Part shown: piece by piece, positions 1-7,666 of the stretch | How positions within the stretch are numbered: the first letter of the stretch is position 1 | How the letters are laid out: each line of letters starts with the position of its first letter | Assembly: GCA_905234575.1 (NCBI GenBank) | Contig: CAJOIG010000022.1 | Coordinates: 1 to 13,154, forward strand | Length of the DNA: 13,154 bases | Source: an uncultured Oscillospiraceae bacterium | GTDB taxonomy: Bacteria; Bacillota; Clostridia; Oscillospirales; Oscillospiraceae | Direction: 5' to 3' | Position numbers and translations under genes: made by a program | Notes under the pieces: generated by a model | What the model was told of the DNA's origin: nothing | The model's input: only the letters and a program-made list of their open reading frames with translations | Databases searched by the model: none

Positions 1-134
1 TCTTTCGACAGTCCAAAGAACCCTCTTCTGCTGGTGCTTATTTGCATAAGCTGTTCTTACATTGTTTAATTTACAAGGTACACCGCGCTTCCGGTCGCCG
101 CCCTTTTCGGGGCCGCTCTCGCGAGCGCTTTGCT
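1..134 (-). promoter_or_regulatory. Probable rRNA-operon leader, transcribed leftward
   Basis: No ORF is evident here. Read on the minus strand, the stretch begins just after a strong promoter with a GC-rich hairpin (arms CGCTC/GAGCG at 114-127, 4-nt loop). A motif at 60-81 that reads TACCTTGTAAATTAAACAAT resembles the conserved leader and spacer sequence of Firmicute rRNA operons. A boxB-like hairpin and a boxA-like motif follow. The combination of strong promoter, untranslated structured leader and antitermination-like elements is characteristic of rrn operons, which are often found near oriC in Firmicutes. The 16S gene itself would lie beyond the left edge, so the assignment is inference from the leader only. 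A tRNA cluster or another stable RNA is the main alternative. Confidence 0.62.
12..51 (-). promoter_or_regulatory. boxB-like hairpin followed by boxA-like motif (rRNA antitermination)
   Basis: On the minus strand, a perfect 6-bp hairpin (arms GCTTAT and ATAAGC at 36-41 and 46-51, 4-nt loop) precedes GGTTCTTTGGA at 12-22 by 13 nt. The core GTTCTTTG resembles the boxA element of Firmicute rrn leaders, and the order hairpin then boxA matches the boxB-boxA order known for rRNA antitermination, where NusB/NusE bind boxA RNA. The match is by eye, and the second half of boxA (normally A-rich) is poorly matched. Confidence 0.5.
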
Positions 135-163
135 ATAGTAACACCGGGAAATCGAAATGTCAA
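135..163 (-). promoter_or_regulatory. Strong sigma-A promoter of the leftward (rRNA-type) transcript
   Basis: On the minus strand the -35 is a perfect TTGACA (158-163). It is separated by exactly 17 nt from the -10 TACTAT (135-140), which matches TATAAT at five of six positions. The upstream side (164-205) is strongly A/T-rich with A- and T-tracts, as in an UP element. Transcription would start near 128 and run off the left edge. The same A/T-rich stretch is also the upstream region of gerAA on the other strand, so the two transcripts are divergent. Confidence 0.8.
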
Positions 164-228
164 CACTTTTTTTCGCAAATTTCTAAAAATTTTATTATGA
201 AATTTTAGGGGGTGGGAATACTATCAGC

Positions 229-1728
229 ATGTTGATTTTCAAGCGTTTCCAGCCACAAGATGTAGGTCGGGAGAGCGCCGCGTCCGACGCCGGAAAACCG
301 CCGATCTCCCCCGAAACGGTACAAAAACGTTTCGAGGGCTGCGGAGATTTCCTTTCGCGGGTCGTCGCGGCGGGCGGCACGGACGTGGGGATCTTCGTAT
401 GCTGGATGGACGGGACGGTGGACGCCGGGGAGGTATCGGACCAGTTCCTGCGTCCTCTGAGCGACCCGAAGCGCCTCGGCATGGTCCGGACCGCGGCGGA
501 CGTGCGGGACCGCCTGAACGCCGGCGCGGTCCACGGCTGCGAGCGAAGGGTCGTGACGGACCTGTCGGACCTCTGCGAGGCGGTAAGCTTCGGGAACTGC
601 GCGGCGGTGTTCGAGGGCATGGCCTTCCTGTTCCAGGTGAAAACGGCGCAGCGGCGGAACGTGCAGGAGCCGAAGATCGAAAAAACCGTCAAGGGCGGCA
701 AGGACTCCTTCACGGAGGTCCTGCGGGTGAACACCGGCCTCGTGCGGGCGCGGCTGCGGACCCCGGAGCTGAAGCTTTCCGAGACCGTCGTGGGCCGCCG
801 GAGCCGGACGGCGGTGAGCGTGCTGCATCTCGACGGGATCGCCGCGCCGGACGTGCCGCGGGCGGTGCTCGCCCGTCTGGAGGCGCTGGACGTGGACGGG
901 CTCGTGCTGCCGGACGAGCTCGACAGCGCGCTTTCCGACGCGCCGAAAACCATGTTCCCCCAGGTGCTGCACACGGAGCGGCCGGACCGGCTCGCGGCGG
1001 CGCTGCTCGCGGGACACACGGCGGTCCTGGCGGACGGGATGCCCCTGGCCTTCGTGGTGCCGTCGTCCCTGCCGGACCTCTTCCGCACGGCGGAGGACGG
1101 CGCGCAGCACTTCGTCACGGCCTCCTGCCTGCGTCTTTTGCGCTGGGGGGCTCTCGGCCTGACGCTGCTGCTGCCGGCGCTGTACGTCGCCATGTCCATG
1201 TACCACGCCGAGATGCTGCCGCCCCAGCTGCTGCTGTCCATCATCGCGTCGAAGCAGTCCGTGCCCTTTTCCACGACGGCGGAGATCCTGGGGATGCTCC
1301 TGGCCTTCGAGCTCTTGCAGGAGGCGGGGCTGCGCCTGCCCGCGCCCGTGGGGCAGACCGTCAGCATCATCGGCGCGCTCATCGTCGGCCAGTCCGCCGT
1401 GGAGGCCCGGGTCATCAGCCCCATCGCGGTGATCGTGGTGGCGCTCTCGGGCATCGCGGGGTACACCATGCCCTGCCAGGACCTCAGCGCGGCCCTGCGG
1501 CTGTGCCGCTTCGGGCTGACCTGCGCCGGAGCCGCGGCGGGGATGTTCGGCGTCGTGCTCGGGACGGCGCTGCTTTTATGGCGGGTCTGCTCCCTGGAGA
1601 GCTTCGGGCGGGCCTATGTCCCGGCGGGACGGGAGCCCGCGGGGAACGTCTTTCTGCGCCGTCCGCTCTGGCGGGATACGCTCCGCAACCCGGCCCTGGC
1701 CGGCGAAAACCGGCGGAGGCGCGCATGA
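229..1728 (+). CDS. gerAA: Spore germinant receptor subunit A (GerA family)
   Basis: This is the A subunit of a Ger-type nutrient receptor in the inner membrane of the spore; with the B and C subunits it senses germinants and triggers ion release. The 499-residue length fits the family. Seen in sequence: a soluble N-terminal region (about 1-300) with the family wording FTEVLRVNTGLVRARLRTPEL (residues 161-181; in other members SFTENLRxNxxLIRxRIxxPxL), FPQVLHTERPD near 243 and AVLADGMPLAFVVP near 265. A C-terminal membrane part (about 301-455) follows, with VPFSTTAEILGMLLAFELL and GQTVSIIGALIVGQSAV. The ATG start follows a Shine-Dalgarno-like AGGGGGTG at 207-214, a rather long 14 nt away. The last 4 bases overlap gerAC (ATGA), which suggests translational coupling. 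No clear sigma-G promoter is visible upstream. Third codon positions are rich in G, unlike dnaN. Confidence 0.93.
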   Translation: MLIFKRFQPQDVGRESAASDAGKPPISPETVQKRFEGCGDFLSRVVAAGGTDVGIFVCWMDGTVDAGEVSDQFLRPLSDPKRLGMVRTAADVRDRLNAGAVHGCERRVVTDLSDLCEAVSFGNCAAVFEGMAFLFQVKTAQRRNVQEPKIEKTVKGGKDSFTEVLRVNTGLVRARLRTPELKLSETVVGRRSRTAVSVLHLDGIAAPDVPRAVLARLEALDVDGLVLPDELDSALSDAPKTMFPQVLHTERPDRLAAALLAGHTAVLADGMPLAFVVPSSLPDLFRTAEDGAQHFVTASCLRLLRWGALGLTLLLPALYVAMSMYHAEMLPPQLLLSIIASKQSVPFSTTAEILGMLLAFELLQEAGLRLPAPVGQTVSIIGALIVGQSAVEARVISPIAVIVVALSGIAGYTMPCQDLSAALRLCRFGLTCAGAAAGMFGVVLGTALLLWRVCSLESFGRAYVPAGREPAGNVFLRRPLWRDTLRNPALAGENRRRRA

Positions 1729-2825
1729 AGCGGGCTCTCCTTATTATAATATGTTTCGCGTGGACGCTCGGCCTGAGCGGCTGCGGGACCCTTTTTTCCG
1801 GGCACCGGGACATGGAGCACCTGCGGCCCGTGCAGGTGGCGGGCCTGGACGCCGACGGGGACGGCAGGGTGACCCTGAGCGTATGCACCGGCACGGGCCC
1901 CGAGAGCGAGCCGCCCCTGGCCCTGCGGGCGGCGGCGCCCGGCATCGAGGCCGCCGCGGACCGCCTGCAGGACTGGTCGCCCCGGGACGAGCTGTTTTAC
2001 GCCCACGTCCGCTATCTCCTGCTGGGCGAGGACATGGCCGGGACCGGACTTCTGCAGGCGCTGGACTGGGTGGAGCGCAGCCCGGCCATGCGGATGGAGA
2101 CGCCGCTTCTCATCGTGCGGGGGCGGGCGGACGCGCTGGTGGAGGCCGCCCTGGGGGAGAGCATCAGCGCCGCGGAGTCCCTGGGAGCCCTGGAACGGGA
2201 GGAGAAGGTCCGGGGCAGGGAGCCGCCCACCCTGCGGCAGGCGGCGGCGGGCCTCGCGGAGCGCGGCTGGGCCCTGTGTCTCGCGGTGGAGGTCCTGCCT
2301 GCCGAGGGAACCGTGCTCTCGGACCCCGACGCCGCGGCCATCGTCCCGGCGGGGCTCGCCCTGCTGCGGGAGGGGCAGCCGCCCGTATTTCTCTCCCGAA
2401 GCGAGGCCCTGGGCGCGGCCCTGCTGGACGGCTCCGCCGCCGGGACCCACGTTCCCCTGGACGGGAGCGAGGCGGAGCTCCTGGGCGGTCAGGCAAAGGC
2501 CGAGGGCCTCTGGACCGGAAGCTCCCTCACGGGTCTCCTCCTCCGCTGTGAGCTGGGGGCGGGGATCGTGGAGCGCCTGCCGGAGGACGACCGGACCGCC
2601 CTGGCGGACCGGCTGGCGCAGACGCTGACGGACTGCCTCACAGAGGCCGTGGGTCTGTCCCAGGCGCTCGGCTGCGACTTTCTTGGCCTGGAGGACGCCG
2701 TCCGGGCCTCCGCGCCGGACCGGCGCGCCGCGCGGGCCCTGGACTGGGACGCGGTGTTTCCCGCGCTGCCCGTGACCGTGACCGTGGAAGCGGACGTGGG
2801 CCGGGGCTACGATCTTGTGAGCTGA
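1725..2825 (+). CDS. gerAC: Spore germinant receptor lipoprotein, Ger(x)C family
   Basis: This is the C subunit of the germinant receptor, a lipoprotein anchored on the outer face of the spore inner membrane. The 366 residues start with a basic n-region and a hydrophobic stretch ending in a lipobox LSGC, so the mature protein would begin at Cys20. The wording that follows (HLRPVQVAGLD, near residues 32-42, then VTLSVCTG) and RYLLLGEDMA further on match the start of Ger(x)C domains. The C-terminal part is divergent and I identify it mainly by position. A GGAGG at 1715-1719 lies 5 nt before the ATG, inside the end of gerAA. The same frame stays open far upstream (to 399), but the lipoprotein signal and Shine-Dalgarno fix the start at 1725. 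The placement between the A and B subunits is different from the A-B-C order of the B. subtilis gerA operon. Confidence 0.87.
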   Translation: MKRALLIIICFAWTLGLSGCGTLFSGHRDMEHLRPVQVAGLDADGDGRVTLSVCTGTGPESEPPLALRAAAPGIEAAADRLQDWSPRDELFYAHVRYLLLGEDMAGTGLLQALDWVERSPAMRMETPLLIVRGRADALVEAALGESISAAESLGALEREEKVRGREPPTLRQAAAGLAERGWALCLAVEVLPAEGTVLSDPDAAAIVPAGLALLREGQPPVFLSRSEALGAALLDGSAAGTHVPLDGSEAELLGGQAKAEGLWTGSSLTGLLLRCELGAGIVERLPEDDRTALADRLAQTLTDCLTEAVGLSQALGCDFLGLEDAVRASAPDRRAARALDWDAVFPALPVTVTVEADVGRGYDLVS

Positions 2826-2837
2826 GGTGAGACGATC

Positions 2838-3959
2838 ATGGGCGACGACCGCGTGACCCCGCGGCAGGCCCGGGCCGCGGCCTTCACGGCGCTGCTGGCG
2901 CCCCTCATCCGGGTGCTGCCCCGGGGCGCGGCGGCCCTGGCCGGGCGGGGAGCCTGGCTGAGCGTGTTCGCGGCGGCGCCGGCGCTCCTGGCGCTGGCGC
3001 TGCTCCTGCGCTCCCTGTGCCGGGCGCTCGCGCCGGGGGAGGGGCTTGCTCCGCTGTTTCTCCGGGTGTTCGGGCCGGTGCTCGGACGGGCGCTGCTCGT
3101 TCTCTACGGCGGGTGGTCCTTCCTGTACGCGGGCTTCGTGCTGCGGGGCGGGGCAGAGCGCCTGGCCGCCGCGGCGTATCCCCACAGCGGGCCGGAACCG
3201 TTTATCCTCGCGATGCTGGCCCTGAGCCTGCTGGCCTCCCTGGGCACGGTGCGGGGGCTGGCCCGGACCGGCGCGGTGCTGCGGGGGCTCCTGCTCGGGG
3301 TGCTCCTTCTGATGTTCCTGCTGGCGCTGCGGGACCTGGACCCGGAAAACCTCTTTCCCCTGCGGGACGTGCGCCCGAGGGACGTGCTGCTGGGCGCGCT
3401 GCCCGCGGCCACGGTGGGGGGCGCGGCGGCGCTGTTTTCCTTCCTCGCGGGGTATGCGGAGCCGTCCTCCCGGCCGGGGCGGGACCTGGCTTCCCTGCTC
3501 CTGTGCTATCTTTTGACGGCGTCGGCCCTCTGCCTCACGACCGTCGGCTCCTTCGGCGCGGGCCTCACGACCCGCCTGTCCTATCCCTTCTTCACCATGC
3601 TGCGGGATATCACCCTGTTCGGCGCGGCGCAGCGCTTTGAGGCCGCCGTCATCGCCCTCTGGGTATTCTCCGACCTGCTGCTGTGCACGCTGCTCCTGCG
3701 CTGCGGAAACGAGGCGTGGCGGACGGTATTTGCCCTGCCCGTGCCGGAGGGCGACGGGCCGCTCCGGTCCCTGCGCCGGGGGCGGTGGCTGCTGTGGGTG
3801 GGCGCGGCCCTGGCCGGGGGCTGCGCGGCGCTCGTGTCGCCGAGCTCGGAGGTCTTCCGGCTGTGGACGGACCGGCTCGCGCCGCTTCTGATGGACCTGT
3901 TCGTCTGGGGCGGTCTGCCGCTCCTGTGGCTCGTCGGACGGCTGCGGAAAATCGTATGA
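2838..3959 (+). CDS. gerAB: Spore germinant receptor subunit B, permease-like (GerAB family)
   Basis: This is the B subunit of the germinant receptor, an integral membrane protein of the APC-type spore permease family that forms the germinant-binding pocket in characterised members. The 373 residues are almost entirely hydrophobic, with about ten predicted membrane spans by eye and the usual family length. Typical wording includes the N-terminal FTALLAPLIRVLPR (16-29) and the central YPFFTMLRDITLFGAAQRFEA (249-269), in which QRFEA corresponds to the conserved ER(I/L)E/D segment. A GAGGTGA Shine-Dalgarno at 2824-2830 lies 7 nt before the ATG; the gap from gerAC is 12 nt. The stop codon sits within the left arm of the terminator hairpin. 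Confidence 0.92.
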   Translation: MGDDRVTPRQARAAAFTALLAPLIRVLPRGAAALAGRGAWLSVFAAAPALLALALLLRSLCRALAPGEGLAPLFLRVFGPVLGRALLVLYGGWSFLYAGFVLRGGAERLAAAAYPHSGPEPFILAMLALSLLASLGTVRGLARTGAVLRGLLLGVLLLMFLLALRDLDPENLFPLRDVRPRDVLLGALPAATVGGAAALFSFLAGYAEPSSRPGRDLASLLLCYLLTASALCLTTVGSFGAGLTTRLSYPFFTMLRDITLFGAAQRFEAAVIALWVFSDLLLCTLLLRCGNEAWRTVFALPVPEGDGPLRSLRRGRWLLWVGAALAGGCAALVSPSSEVFRLWTDRLAPLLMDLFVWGGLPLLWLVGRLRKIV

Positions 3960-3984
3960 CCGGGAGGTTTTTCCTCCCGGTCAT
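3956..3984. terminator. Bidirectional hairpin terminator between gerAB and mfd
   Basis: A perfect 12-bp inverted repeat, ATGACCGGGAGG and CCTCCCGGTCAT, flanks a TTTTT loop. It overlaps the gerAB stop codon and lies 3 nt beyond the mfd stop, so it serves two convergent genes. Downstream on the plus strand there is only a broken T-rich tract (CATTCTTCTTTTC), and on the minus strand four Ts, so the U-tract is imperfect in both directions. Confidence 0.75.
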
Positions 3985-3987
3985 GCT

Positions 3988-6900
3988 TCATTCTTCTTTT
4001 CGGAGCTTTTCATAGTCCCGGACGAAGCTCTGCGCCTCCTCCAGGATGCGGCGGCGGGACACCAGCCGCAGGGCCACGGCGGGGCTGCCGCCGGCCTCCA
4101 CCTTCACCCGTCCCTTCCAGGCGTCCATGGCGTACAGGGCGCTGATCCGCTCGAAATCGAAGGCCGCGAACACGAAGCGCACGGAGCCGCCCTTCTGCGT
4201 GATGTCCGTGATGCCCGCGCGGGACGCCTCGCCCCGCAGGAGCGCCACCTGCACGAGGCTGTAGACGCTGGGCGGCAGCTCGCCGAAGCGGTCGGAAAGC
4301 TCGTCCATGAGGTCGTCCGCCTCCGCCTCGGTGCGGATGAGGGCCACGCGGCGGTACACGTCCATGCGCTGCTCCGCGCTGCGGATGTAGCTCTCCGGGA
4401 TGCTGGCGCTGACGGCGAGATCCGCCGCGCAGTCCGTGCGGACGGGAGGCGCCTCGCCGCGCTCCTCCCGGACGGCCTCCTCCAGGAGCTTCAGGTACAT
4501 ATCGTAGCCCACGTCGATGAGGTGGCCCGACTGCTCGGCCCCCAGGAGATTGCCCGCGCCGCGGATCTCCAGGTCCCGCATGGCGATGCGGAAGCCGGAG
4601 TTGAACTCCGCGAACTCCCGGATGGCCTCGAGGCGCTTTTCCGCGATCTCCGTGAGGACCTTGTCCTTCCGGTAGGTCAGATACGCGCTGGCCCGTCTGG
4701 ACGACCGCCCGACGCGGCCGCGGATCTGGTGGAGCTGGGCAAGACCGAGCTTATCCGCGTCCTCAATGATGAGGGTGTTTACGTTCGGGATGTCGATGCC
4801 CGTCTCGATGATGGTGGTGCAGACGAGGACCTGCGTCTCCCCCTGGGCGACCCGGTCCATGACGGCGGACAGCTCCCGCTCGTTCATGCGCCCGTGGGCC
4901 ACGTCCAGGCTCACCTCCGGCAGCAGCTTCTGGAGCCGGGCGGCGGTGCGCTCGATGGAATCCACCCGGTTGTGGAGGTAATACACCTGGCCGCCCCGGG
5001 CAAGCTCCCGGCGGATGGCGTCGCCCAGCACGTCCCAGTCGTGCTCCATGACATAGGTCTGCACCGGCAGACGGTCCTGGGGCGGCTCCTCGAGGGTGGA
5101 CATGTCCCGGATGCCGGAGAGGGCCATGTTCAGCGTGCGGGGGATGGGCGTCGCGGAGAGGGTCAGCACGTCCACGTTCGCGGCGAGCTCCTTGATGTGC
5201 TCCTTGTGGCTGACGCCGAAGCGCTGCTCCTCGTCCACCACGAGAAGGCCGAGCTTTTTGAACCGCACGTCCTTCTGCAGCAGCTTGTGGGTGCCGACGA
5301 CGATGTCGCACTCCCCGGAGGCGAGCTCCGCCAGGATGTGCTTCTGCTGGGCCGGCGTCGTGAAACGGGACAGGCTCGCGATGCGGACGGGGAAGCCGAA
5401 GAACCGGCTGACGGCGGTCTGATAATGCTGCCGGGCGAGGACGGTCGTGGGCACGAGGATGGCGGCTTGCCATCCGTCCAGCACGCACTTCATCACGGCC
5501 CGCAGGGCGACCTCCGTCTTGCCGTACCCCACGTCCCCGCAGAGCAGGCGGTCCATGGGGATGGGCCGCTCCATATCCGCCTTGATCTCCCGGATGCAGC
5601 GGAGCTGATCCTCCGTCTCGGTGTACTCGAAGCCGTCCTCGAACTCCGTCTGCCAGGGAGAATCCTTGGCGAAGGCGTGGCCGGGGGCCTGCTGGCGCTG
5701 GGCGTAGAGCCGGATGAGCTCCCCGGCCATCTTTTTGGCGGCGGCCTTGGCCCGGGTCCGGGCGCGGGTCCAGTCCGCGCCGCCGAGGCGCGACAGCTTC
5801 ACGGGGGCGTCCTCCCCCGCGCCGATGTATTTCGTCACGAGATCGAGCTGGGTCGCGGGGACGTACAGGCTGTCCGTCCCGGCGTAGCAGATCTTCACAT
5901 AGTCCTTTTCCACGCCGTCCACCGGCATGCGGAAGATGCCCGCGAAGCGCCCGATGCCGTGGGTCTCGTGGACGACGAGATCGCCGACGCTGAGGTCCTC
6001 GTAGGAGCCGATGCGGGCTCCGGCGGGCAGGGCGCGCTTGCGCCGGGCCGTCCGCAGGCCGGACTTCACGAGCTGGGTGTCCGTCAGCACGGCGAGACGC
6101 TGCTGGGGATACTCCATGCCCGCGGACAGCCGCCCCACGGAGACAACGCACTGGCCGGGCCCCGGCAGGGCGGACAGGCGGGTGTCGAGGTAGGGGTTCA
6201 CCCCCGCCTTCTCCCGCAGGAGCTCCCGCAGAGCCTCCGCACGGCGCTTGTCCGAGGCGAGGACGACGCAGGCGTACTGCTCCGAGACCCAGTGCTTCAC
6301 GTCTGCCGCCGCGGCCTCGGCGCTGCCGGCGTAGGACGGCAGCTGCTTCGCCGTGACCGCCATCACGGACCGCGGCTCCAGGGGATACTGCCCCACCGTG
6401 AAGGCGTCCGCCATCACCACGGGGTTCTCTTCCAGGCGCCCGACGGCGGCCTCCCACGGCAGATAAAACTCCGCGAGACGCCCGGAGAGGACGCCCCCCT
6501 CCACGAGAAGGCGCAGGTCTTCCCCCGCCTGGCGCAGCCAGCTCTTGGCCCGCTCGGCGCATTTGCCGGGCTGGTCGAGGACAACCAGGGCATTTCCCGG
6601 GAAATGATCCCAGACCGTCGCCATCTCGGGATAGACGAGGGCCATGTACCGGTCCGCGGCCGAGAGGTCAAGACCCGCCTCCAGGGTCTCGATGTCCAGG
6701 CGGAGGTTTTCCCGCAGCTTTTCGGCGTCGAACTTCGTCGCCACCCGGTTCAGCCGCCGGTGCATGTCCTTCAGCGCCGCGATGAGGGCGTTCACGCCCC
6801 CGGTCATGAGGGAGGGCAGGGTCTCCGCCCCCGGCAGGATGCGGAGGCTTCTCAATTCCTCCGTGCGGCGCTGGCTGGACGCGTCGAAGGCGTGGACGGT

Positions 6901-7503
6901 GTCGATCTCGTCCCCAAAGAAATCCAGCCGCGCCGGAGCCTCCGCGCCCGCGGACCAGACGTCCAGGATGCCGCCGCGATGGGCAAACTGCCCCGGACCC
7001 TCCACCTGGTCGGCGGAGCGATAGCCGGAGCGCAGAAGCGCGTCGATGACATCCTCCGGGGCCATCGTCTGTCCGGGACGGAGCGTGAAGCACGCCCGGG
7101 AGGCGGGCTCCGGCGGGATGGCCCGCTGGGTCAGGGCCGCGGCCGTGACCACCGCCGCGGAACAGGCCCCCTCCCGGAGGGCGTCCAGCGCGCCGAGTCG
7201 GCGCTGCTCCGCCGGACGGGACACGCCCTCCGTGCGGTAAAACACGAACTCCCGGGTGCCGACGACGGGGACCTCCTCCCCCAGGAACGAGCGCAGGTCC
7301 CCCGCCATGGCCTCGGCGGCGGTCTCGTCCGGGGACACGACGATGAGCGGCCGCCCCGCAGATGCGCGCAGGGCCGCCGCGAGATGCGCCCGGTGGACGG
7401 GGCCGAGTCCCGACACCAGGGCAGGCAAAGCGCCCCCCTCGACAGCGCCGGGGAGGGGAGCCAGGTTTTTGTTTTGCAGGATCGCCAGGGTCAGTGCTTT
7501 CAC
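3988..7503 (-). CDS. mfd: Transcription-repair coupling factor Mfd
   Basis: Mfd is a cytoplasmic ATP-driven DNA translocase that removes RNA polymerase stalled at lesions and recruits UvrA. The 1171-residue length is usual. Visible domains, numbered from the GTG start: UvrB-like N-terminal module (GGILDVW at 177-183), RNA polymerase interaction domain (VGDLVVHETHGIGRFAGI, 506-523), and a RecG-like translocase with Walker A GDVGYGKT (656-663), DEEQ box (757-760), SATPIPRT (783-790) and motif VI QIRGRVGRS (926-934). The C-terminal regulatory TRCF domain follows (about 1030-1130). All key ATPase motifs are intact. The frame extends 7 codons further to an ATG at 7524, but that ATG has no Shine-Dalgarno, whereas GTG at 7503 follows TGAGGT by 7 nt. 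It is divergent from dnaA and convergent with the ger operon, and is transcribed with the leftward replication fork. Confidence 0.96.
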   Translation of the reverse strand: MKALTLAILQNKNLAPLPGAVEGGALPALVSGLGPVHRAHLAAALRASAGRPLIVVSPDETAAEAMAGDLRSFLGEEVPVVGTREFVFYRTEGVSRPAEQRRLGALDALREGACSAAVVTAAALTQRAIPPEPASRACFTLRPGQTMAPEDVIDALLRSGYRSADQVEGPGQFAHRGGILDVWSAGAEAPARLDFFGDEIDTVHAFDASSQRRTEELRSLRILPGAETLPSLMTGGVNALIAALKDMHRRLNRVATKFDAEKLRENLRLDIETLEAGLDLSAADRYMALVYPEMATVWDHFPGNALVVLDQPGKCAERAKSWLRQAGEDLRLLVEGGVLSGRLAEFYLPWEAAVGRLEENPVVMADAFTVGQYPLEPRSVMAVTAKQLPSYAGSAEAAAADVKHWVSEQYACVVLASDKRRAEALRELLREKAGVNPYLDTRLSALPGPGQCVVSVGRLSAGMEYPQQRLAVLTDTQLVKSGLRTARRKRALPAGARIGSYEDLSVGDLVVHETHGIGRFAGIFRMPVDGVEKDYVKICYAGTDSLYVPATQLDLVTKYIGAGEDAPVKLSRLGGADWTRARTRAKAAAKKMAGELIRLYAQRQQAPGHAFAKDSPWQTEFEDGFEYTETEDQLRCIREIKADMERPIPMDRLLCGDVGYGKTEVALRAVMKCVLDGWQAAILVPTTVLARQHYQTAVSRFFGFPVRIASLSRFTTPAQQKHILAELASGECDIVVGTHKLLQKDVRFKKLGLLVVDEEQRFGVSHKEHIKELAANVDVLTLSATPIPRTLNMALSGIRDMSTLEEPPQDRLPVQTYVMEHDWDVLGDAIRRELARGGQVYYLHNRVDSIERTAARLQKLLPEVSLDVAHGRMNERELSAVMDRVAQGETQVLVCTTIIETGIDIPNVNTLIIEDADKLGLAQLHQIRGRVGRSSRRASAYLTYRKDKVLTEIAEKRLEAIREFAEFNSGFRIAMRDLEIRGAGNLLGAEQSGHLIDVGYDMYLKLLEEAVREERGEAPPVRTDCAADLAVSASIPESYIRSAEQRMDVYRRVALIRTEAEADDLMDELSDRFGELPPSVYSLVQVALLRGEASRAGITDITQKGGSVRFVFAAFDFERISALYAMDAWKGRVKVEAGGSPAVALRLVSRRRILEEAQSFVRDYEKLRKEE

Positions 7504-7510
7504 ATTCGTT

Positions 7511-7516
7511 ACCTCA
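7511..7516 (-). promoter_or_regulatory. Ribosome binding site deciding the mfd start
   Basis: The minus strand reads TGAGGT, 7 nt before a GTG codon at 7503-7501. The in-frame ATG at 7524 is preceded only by A/T-rich sequence with no Shine-Dalgarno. If that ATG were used, the Shine-Dalgarno-like motif would lie inside the coding region. The GTG is therefore the better start. Confidence 0.65.
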
Positions 7517-7581
7517 GTGCCCATATTTTAATGCACCGCCGCTTTGGATGCAAGGGCTTTTTCCGGTTTTTTCTCTACATT

Positions 7582-7587
7582 ATTATA
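7582..7587 (-). promoter_or_regulatory. Possible -10 element for mfd
   Basis: A perfect TATAAT is present on the minus strand, about 79 nt before the mfd GTG. I find no acceptable -35 at 16-18 nt spacing (TCCTAA at 17 nt). The element lies just beside the -35 of the divergent dnaA promoter, so the two would compete for polymerase if both are used. In such A/T-rich DNA the match may be chance. Confidence 0.28.
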
Positions 7588-7595
7588 ATTAAGTG

Positions 7596-7624
7596 TTGAA
7601 AATTTTAGGACACGGTGGTATAAT
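7596..7624 (+). promoter_or_regulatory. Sigma-A promoter of dnaA
   Basis: The -35 TTGAAA (7596-7601) and a perfect -10 TATAAT (7619-7624) are separated by the optimal 17 nt. The start point would be near 7631, giving a 5' leader of about 54 nt to the dnaA ATG. It probably drives dnaA and, because no other convincing promoter is seen downstream, the whole dnaA-dnaN-recF-remB-gyrB cluster. No canonical DnaA box overlaps it. Confidence 0.85.
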
Positions 7625-7639
7625 GAATCGTTCATATAA

Positions 7640-7666
7640 TATTAAATAGGAATTCCTTATCTAATA
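7640..7666. repeat. Imperfect A/T-rich inverted repeat in the dnaA leader
   Basis: The arms TATTAAATAGGAA (7640-7652) and TTCCTTATCTAATA (7653-7666) are complementary except for one inserted base and one mismatch, with AGGAATTCCT as the perfect centre. It lies between the dnaA transcription start and the AAGGAG Shine-Dalgarno (7668-7673). It could be an operator for a dimeric regulator or a leader-RNA structure. I do not recognise a known binding site. Confidence 0.4.

Noticed and set aside
1..12. Spo0A-box-like TGTCGAA on the minus strand
   Set aside because: A single 7-base core within an rRNA-type leader downstream of the promoter, without a second site.
399..1724. Open frame upstream of gerAC that could make an 808-residue fusion
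   Set aside because: The upstream part is a shadow of gerAA (Arg/Gly/Ala-rich), and a lipoprotein signal with its own Shine-Dalgarno marks the start at 1725.
4522..7599. A 1025-codon plus-strand ORF antisense to mfd
   Set aside because: The translation is low-complexity and rich in Gly, Arg, His, Asp and Leu with no recognisable domain; mfd on the other strand has every expected motif. Long antisense frames are common in GC-rich coding DNA.
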